From the NCBI GenBank assembly GCA_947561395.2, contig OX387183.1, positions 57,023,915-57,087,914 of the forward strand: DNA of 64,000 bases. Reading direction: 5' to 3'. Positions within the stretch are counted from its first letter, which is position 1. Each line of letters starts with the position of its first letter. Below the pieces are notes generated by a model that did not search any database, was not told where the DNA came from, and worked only from the letters and a program-made list of their open reading frames with translations. The stretch comes from Buxus sempervirens. Its lineage: Eukaryota > Streptophyta > Magnoliopsida > Buxales > Buxaceae. Below, one piece after another: positions 58,765 through 64,000 of this stretch. The position numbers and the translations under genes are program-made.

Positions 58765-59080
58765 CAGTTTAACCACATGCAGGGGTCTGGTGGTTACATA
58801 GTGATAGCGGTTTAGCCATGTGCACACGTTTGGTGGTTTTTTTTTCTTTTTCTTTTTTTCCTTACATTCCCGACCAGTTTAACCACATGCAGGGGTTTGG
58901 TGGTTACATGCTGTCCCAGCAGTTTAACCACATGCAGACACTTGGTGGATATGTTGTCCCAGCAGTTTAACCACATGCAGATACTTGGTGGACATGCTGT
59001 CTCAGCAGTTTAACCACATGTAGACACTTGGTGGCTATGCTGTTCCAGCAGTTTAACCACATGCAAACACTTGGTGGCCT
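58765..59080. repeat. 43-bp minisatellite in the 3' region of the Tat-type element (~7 units)
   Basis: AGTTTAACCACATGCAGACA-type units start at 58921, 58964, 59007 and 59050, exactly 43 bases apart. Three more degenerate units precede them from 58765. It begins right after the pol stop (59087, minus strand). Confidence 0.95.
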
Positions 59081-59086
59081 TGTGAT

Positions 59087-60558
59087 CTATGGGTAGAACT
59101 TTTTGATGAATTTCCCATTTAGACAAGAGTATATACATCTTCCTTCGTGATCTAAAAGTTCACATGCTCCTTTAGGAAAGCCTTTAGTGACAACATATGG
59201 TCCTTCCCATTTTGATTCAAATTTCCCACCAGTTCTTCGATTGACCACAATAGGTCGTTTGATGGTAAGAACTAGGTCACCAACTTTAAACGACCTGGCC
59301 TTCACTTTTTTATTGATTGCTCCCGCAACTCGTGCTTGATAAAATTCGAGTCGCTGTTGCACTGCGAGCCTCTTTTCATCCAACGCTTCTAGCTTAGCCA
59401 ATCTAACCACAGCATTTTCATCTAGCTTTGTGAGCTGCATTGAGACTCTAAGTGATGGTAGTTGTACCTCTAATGGGAGTACAGCTTTTGCTCTATATAC
59501 AAGACTGAATGGAGTACACCCTGTGGAGGTTCTCACCGTTGTTCGATATGCCCATAATGCTTCTGGCAAACCCTCGTGCCAATCCCTCTTATTTTTGGAC
59601 ACTGTTTTCTTAAGAATTTTGCAAAGCACTTTATTGAATGCCTCTGCTTGTTCATTTGATGAAGGATTGTAAGATGATGAGCGTACGTGGCGAAATTTAT
59701 ATTTCTCCATCAATTTGGTGAGAGCTTTACATTCGAAATATTTAGCCCGATCTGAAATTATTTTAGATGGAACCCCATATCGATATATAATGTGGTTTCG
59801 AATGAAATTTTCAACTTCTGACCCACCACTTGTCTTAACGAAACCGCTTCAGCCCACTTTGAAAAATAATCTGTCCCTGCCAGTATATAGGCATCCTGCC
59901 TTGATGAACGAGGTTTAAAAGGACCCATAACATCCAAACCCCACGTTTCAAATGGCCAGGATAGAATGGTGGGATGAAGAGGTTGTGGTGATTGATGTAT
60001 GAAATCACCATGTATTTGACACACCTTGCAAGTGGTTGCAAATTTTATGGCCTCTTGCACCATGTTTAGCCAATAGTAGCCTATCCTCTTGAGTTTTGTA
60101 GCAAGTTTTGGACCGGCTTGGTGTGCACCACATGTCCCTGAGTGGACTTCGTGTAGGGCATGCGACGCTTCTTCTTTTAATAGACACCTTAAAAGCATCC
60201 CATCAAAGGATCGTCTATATAGCGTGTCATTAGAGATTGTGAAGTGAGGAGCCCGTCGTCGCACATCGACCCTTTTTCTAGGATCAGTTGGTAATCTTCC
60301 ATACTGCAAATAATCAAAAATAGGTTGCCACCAATCTGTATCCTCTTCCACTTGATATGCAGTGGATATATCTGCTGCGTTCATTTCTTCCATACGCTTT
60401 TGTAATGGCGGGAGAATGTGCCACTCACCAACTATTATTTGCAAGTCTCTTTGGTCTAGAAGAGTTAGGGATGCAGACAAATTGGCAAGTGCATCGGCTT
60501 TATCATTTTCTGCTCGTGGTATATGATTGACTTGAATTCCTGTGAACTGGGAAATCAA
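59087..60558 (-). pseudogene. Tat-type integrase
   Basis: Frames 60558-59758 and 59713-59087. The zinc-binding domain shows HEVHSGTCGAHQAG and CKVCQIHGDF. The core has ETWGLDVMGPFKP (first catalytic Asp), YFSKWAEAVSLR, and in the second frame SSYNPSSNEQAEAFNKVLC with the catalytic Glu in the QAEA block. The middle stretch (about 59714-59757) is frame-shifted and contains stops. The C-terminal part (FKVGDLVL, GKFESKWEGPYVV, CELLDHEG) is complete, and no chromodomain follows. Known role: insertion of element cDNA into the genome. The stop at 59087 is probably the natural end of pol. Confidence 0.92.
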
Positions 60559-60592
60559 TTCCTTGGTTCTTTGATAATAAGGAATTAAAATC

Positions 60593-60871
60593 TCATTTTT
60601 TTACATCATACTGCCCATTTATTTGCTTGATGACCAACTGCGAATCACCAAATACTTGCAGGTTTCCGATGTGCATTTCAAAAGCAATTTCGAGGCCAAC
60701 TATCAAAGCCTCATATTCAGCCACATTATTGGAGCAAAGCTCGAGGAGAGCAAAGGAGTGTGGTATTAAACCACCCGAAGGAGTGATAAACAAAATTCCA
60801 ACACTTGCCCCCCGTTTTCTTGATGCCCCATCAAAATATAGCTGCCAAGGCTTTGCTTCTTCTGTGTACAA
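60593..60871 (-). pseudogene. Second, archaeal-type RNase H of the Tat-type element
   Basis: WQLYFDGASRKRGASVGILF, LELCSNNVAEYEALIVGLEI and VFGDSQLVIKQINGQYDVK supply the Asp, Glu and Asp of an archaeal/plant-type RNase H. The usual gypsy RNase H has different motifs and lies just upstream (60900-61330), so this element carries both, a mark of the Tat group. A stop at about 60592 disrupts the link to integrase. Confidence 0.88.
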
Positions 60872-62249
60872 AACCTCTTCATCTGGCAGTTGAGTTGATA
60901 GCTCAGTGTCGTCAGGAGTGGGGTGTGCAGCTAAAAAGTCTGCTAGTGCCTGTCCCTTTATTGCTTTTTGAGGAACGTATTATATTTCAAATTCTGACAG
61001 AAGCAAGGACCACTTAGCTAACCTTCCTGACAGCATGGGTCAAAACATCAAGTATTTGAGTGGATCAGCCTTTGAAATGAGAGTTATGGAATGTGCCAAG
61101 AGATAATGTCGTAATTTCTGAACAGCAAATATAAGAGCCAAACAAACCTTTTCAATAGAAGAATAATTTCGTTCTGCTCCCACTAATGTTCAACTCAGAT
61201 AATACAAGGCATTCTCCTTTCCCTCATCATTATTTTGAACCAGTAAAGCTCCCAAGGAGTTTTCCAGAGTTGCAATGTAGAGAATCAACGGCTCTCCTTT
61301 GATGGGGGCCGCTAACACTGGCTGGTTTAGCAAATATTGTTTAATGCTTTCAAAAGCATTTTGACATGCATGATCCCACACAAAAGGTGTATCCTTTTTC
61401 ATTAATCTGGAAAACGGTTGACATCTTCCAGACAAATTTGAGATAAACTTCCTTATATAGGCAAGTCTCCCTTGTAGCCCTCGGAGCTCACGTAAATTTC
61501 GAGGCGGATGCATCTCAATGATTGCTTTGATTTCTGTGGGATCAATTTCAATGCCATGATACCGAACGACAAAACCAAGGAATTTTCCTGAGGTTACCCC
61601 AAATGCACATTTCAGGGGATTCATCTTTACCTGATATTTTCTCAGTCTATCAAAGACTCTTTTTAAGTCGTCAAGATGATCTCCTCTTTCCTTTGTTTTG
61701 ACAACTAAGTCATCCACGTAGCATTCCACAATATTATGCAGCATGTCATCAAAAATGACCGTCATCGCCCTTCTATATGTAGCTCCCGCATTTTTTAATC
61801 CGAAGGGCATTATAGTGTAACAATATATCCCCTTAGGAGTGTGAAAAGCTGTCAATTCTTCATCTTCGGGTGCCATCTTGATTTGGTTGTAACCCGAAAT
61901 CTGTCTATAAAGGACAATGCGCCAAAGCCAGTGGTTGCATCTACCAACAGTTCTATGATTGGCAGAGGAAACTCATCTTTAGGACACGCCTCATTTAGAT
62001 CTCTGAAATCTATGCAAATACGGATTTGCCCATTTTTCTTTTTGACTAGAACAATATTTGCAAGCCATATCGAGTATTTGACCTCACAGATGAAACCACA
62101 TTTATCAGTTTATCAACTTCGGCTTCAATCTGGGTCACCAACTCCGGTCTAAAGCGACGTTGAGCTTGTTTGACAGGCTGATTTTGGTCGGATATTGCCA
62201 GTTTGTGGACTGCTATTTCAGGGTCCAAACCCGGCATGTCTTGGTATCC
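60872..62249 (-). pseudogene. Tat-type reverse transcriptase and first RNase H
   Basis: RT starts near 62237 (MPGLDPEIAVHKLAI, QAQRRFRPEL), is broken by a frameshift near 62075 (the expected VLVKKKNG segment reads in another frame), then continues from 61876 with ELTAFHTPKGIYCYTIMPFG and the intact YVDD at 61709-61720. The thumb and connection follow (LRELRGLQGRLAYIRKFIS, PFVWDHACQNAFESIKQYL). The first RNase H, ILYIATLENSLGALLVQ to a stop at 61190 and on through RNYSSIEKVCLALIFAV, is itself broken. Its usual catalytic Asp in the LYIA-type block is not seen. Confidence 0.92.
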
Positions 62250-62990
62250 CTAAGCAAAAACATCACGATATTCTCGAAGCAGTGCTTCATAATTTTCAGA
62301 TTCTTCCTTGGTTAATAAATCACTGACATAGATTGGCTTTGGGTCATCCAATGTGCCGAGATTTATCTCTCGGAGGTCGTCAACTGTCACTTGACCACCA
62401 TCTTCAATTTCAGCAGGTGCAGATCGCACTTCTTGCAAGAAATTTGGAGAATCAATATCATGTTCAGCTTCCTCTGTTTCACCCTCATCAACAGAGATAT
62501 AGTTGGCTTGTACAATCATTTCCAGATTTTGATTATCAGGGTCACCCTTTAGCCTTTTAAAGATGACCGTGCATCGTTCTCTTTTCTTTGTAGCCTTCCT
62601 TCGCCTTTTATTGGACTTGGAATTTGGCAAGTTTCCATGGCGTTGGAAAACTGATAGATGAGGCTTTTTCTCAAGAATTATTTCTTTATATTTATCATCC
62701 CCGAAGATAGCCTTTTCTCGGTCTGTAAGGACATGATTTGAAGAAGATGACTCAGCCTTTGAAGGTTCTTGTAAACCTTGACTCTTATTTTTCTTGTATA
62801 TCACCTTCTTTTTATACCTTCCATGGAAAGTTGGCTTACTTTTGATAGCCACCTTTCCCTTCCTTCTTTTATCATCGTTGAATGGTGTGGTAACAACCAT
62901 CTCAGGCCAGAGGATGGATTGGTTCACTTTACGAAGAGGAAAAGTGTAGCTTGTTGTGACCACCGCCATTGTATCTTTTATTGACACCAA
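62250..62990 (-). pseudogene. Tat-type pol linker between protease and RT
   Basis: A 246-codon frame rich in Lys/Arg, with NLGTLDDPKPIYVSDLLTKEE near its end, a segment usual just ahead of RT in Tat/Athila-like pol. It is one frame off from the protease ORF because of a 23-bp tandem duplication at 62987-63032. Confidence 0.82.
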
Positions 62991-64000
62991 TGCCTTTTGG
63001 CCTGATTGACCAATGCCTTTTGGCCTGATTGCCTTAGACTTTTAGGCACATACTTGAAAGTCTTTTTAGGCTTTGGGACGGTGTTTACATCGCCTTGCTT
63101 AGGACTTTGATCTTCTTGAGAGATGTCCACCTTGATCCGAGGCGTTGTAGGTGCTATAAATGCAATGCTCTTCTTGTCTTTGTCTCCATGTTCTGCATTT
63201 TTTGAACTTTGGGAAGGAAAAGAGGCAAGCTTGGTTTCTTTGTAGAATTTAGCATCTGCATAATTCACTTCTTCCCCTTGAAAAGGATCTGGATCTCCAG
63301 GAATTCTTATCACTTTCCCATCTTTGTTAAACTTGAAGCATTGGTGGAGTATTGAAGGGATCACCCCATATGTATGGAGCCATGGGCGTCCAAGAAGGAC
63401 ATTATATGATGTATCAGCATCGATCACATGAAAGAGGGCATTGGAATATAACTCTCCAATTTCCACTTTAAGGGCAATCATACTGCATACTTTTTGTCCC
63501 ATTTGATTGAACCCTTGAATTGTCCTCATGGATGGTGACAATTGCTTGGGATTAATTCCCATGACTTTGAGGGCTCTTGATGGAAGTATATTTACAGTCG
63601 AACCACAGTCCAGCAAGATTCGGTTTAGGTAAGTCTCACCAAAAAACCCCTTGACATAAAGAGGTCTGTTGTGGTTTCCTGACCCAAGTTTCAAATCTTC
63701 ATCTGTGAAGGTAATGCATGCCATGCACGAAGCACACAAATATGATGACTTTGATTGAACCTCCACTTGATTGATTTCTTCTTTGTAAAGGTCAGGGCTT
63801 GACAAAGCTTCAACCAATGCTTTCCTGAGATCCTTGGATAGCAGCAAAGCATCATAGACACTTAAAAGTGCTGGGATGCGCTTGAGATGTGCTACTACAT
63901 CATATTTGACCCCATGATCAATCTTAGGATTTTCATCAGCTTTAGCCTTTAGATTGCTTTTCAAACCTTTCTCTGCTGCCCCTTTATTAGGAACATTATT
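62978..64000 (-). pseudogene. Tat-type gag end and aspartic protease (runs off the right edge)
   Basis: The frame stays open to base 64000, so the start is outside. Near 63760-63920 is a conserved Gag/protease linker (YDVVAHLKRIPALLSVYDAL). The protease signature is NRILLDCGSTVNILPSRAL (about 63560-63620) with NVLLGRPWLHTYG about 63370-63410, the spacing usual for retropepsin-like domains of Tat elements. It ends at 62978 through the frameshifting duplication. This part itself carries no internal stop. Confidence 0.9.
62987..63032. repeat. 23-bp tandem duplication causing a frameshift in pol
   Basis: CCAATGCCTTTTGGCCTGATT plus two bases occurs twice in a row (62987-63009, 63010-63032). 23 is not a multiple of three, and the protease ORF ends at 62978 while the next one begins at 62990 in another frame. 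Confidence 0.93.

Larger units (their letters stand above)
51399..64000 (-). mobile_element. Tat-type Ty3/gypsy element with antisense plant-mobile-domain gene (partial)
   Basis: Minus-strand order from the right edge is protease, RT, RNase H, second (archaeal-type) RNase H, integrase, minisatellite, hairpin motif, antisense gene, polypurine tract, candidate LTR. The additional RNase H before integrase and a tandem-repeat-rich 3' region are known marks of the Tat/Ogre group. The 5' LTR, primer site and most of gag lie beyond 64000. Each coding part carries stops or frameshifts, so the copy is dead. The left boundary rests on the LTR ends described separately. Confidence 0.83.

Noticed and set aside
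1..64000. CRISPR arrays, operons or bacterial-type signals
   Set aside because: No spaced identical short repeats with unique spacers; introns and retroelements show plant nuclear DNA.

Overview
This is a plant nuclear genome window, almost certainly from a flowering plant. Supporting signs are AT-rich sequence, GT-AG introns, a plant-specific Dof transcription factor, a plant-type protein geranylgeranyltransferase exon, and many plant LTR retrotransposons, including a Tat-type Ty3/gypsy element with an extra archaeal-type RNase H. Nothing in it fixes the species.

Layout. (1) 1-1504: 5' end of a minus-strand protein geranylgeranyltransferase type I beta subunit gene; only exon 1 is recognisable and the gene runs off the left edge. 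(2) 3390-8552: a complete, young Ty1/copia retrotransposon on the plus strand, with an intact 1486-codon polyprotein, nearly identical LTRs and a perfect 5-bp target duplication. (3) 14430-15563: an intact two-exon Dof zinc-finger gene (331 aa), the only complete host gene, whose 3' end has been partly duplicated into a perfect 16-bp-stem hairpin. (4) 23.5-30.8 kb: a mosaic of repeats and gene debris. Two direct copies of a repeat flank fragments of a cis-prenyltransferase and a HAD phosphatase. A 1.09-kb LTR-like insertion sits inside the left copy. Next come an inverted repeat and a decayed LINE. (5) 37.9-41.7 kb: a decayed minus-strand copia element that lost its integrase core. (6) 43.5-44.0 kb: a minus-strand gypsy RT relic. 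(7) 46.6-51.4 kb: a plus-strand Ty3/gypsy element, cut off inside integrase, with a mutated RT active site. (8) 51.4-64.0 kb: a minus-strand Tat-type Ty3/gypsy element running off the right edge.

The most interesting object is the Tat-type element. Downstream of its pol genes (protease, RT, RNase H, second RNase H, integrase, reading right to left) lie a 43-bp minisatellite and a conserved hairpin motif. Beyond these is a gene on the opposite strand: a plant-mobile-domain protein with a spliceosomal intron, a splice acceptor just before its ATG, an acidic segment and a coiled-coil tail. An intron antisense to the element's genomic RNA cannot be spliced out during retrotransposition, which would explain how it persists inside a retroelement. 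A candidate 4.04-kb LTR carries several tandem arrays and a TATA box pointing toward the antisense gene. All coding parts of this element are now broken.

Long stretches (8.6-14.4, 15.7-23.5, 30.8-37.9 and 44.0-46.6 kb) hold no gene I can recognise. Function calls are from motif recognition by eye; no searches were run.
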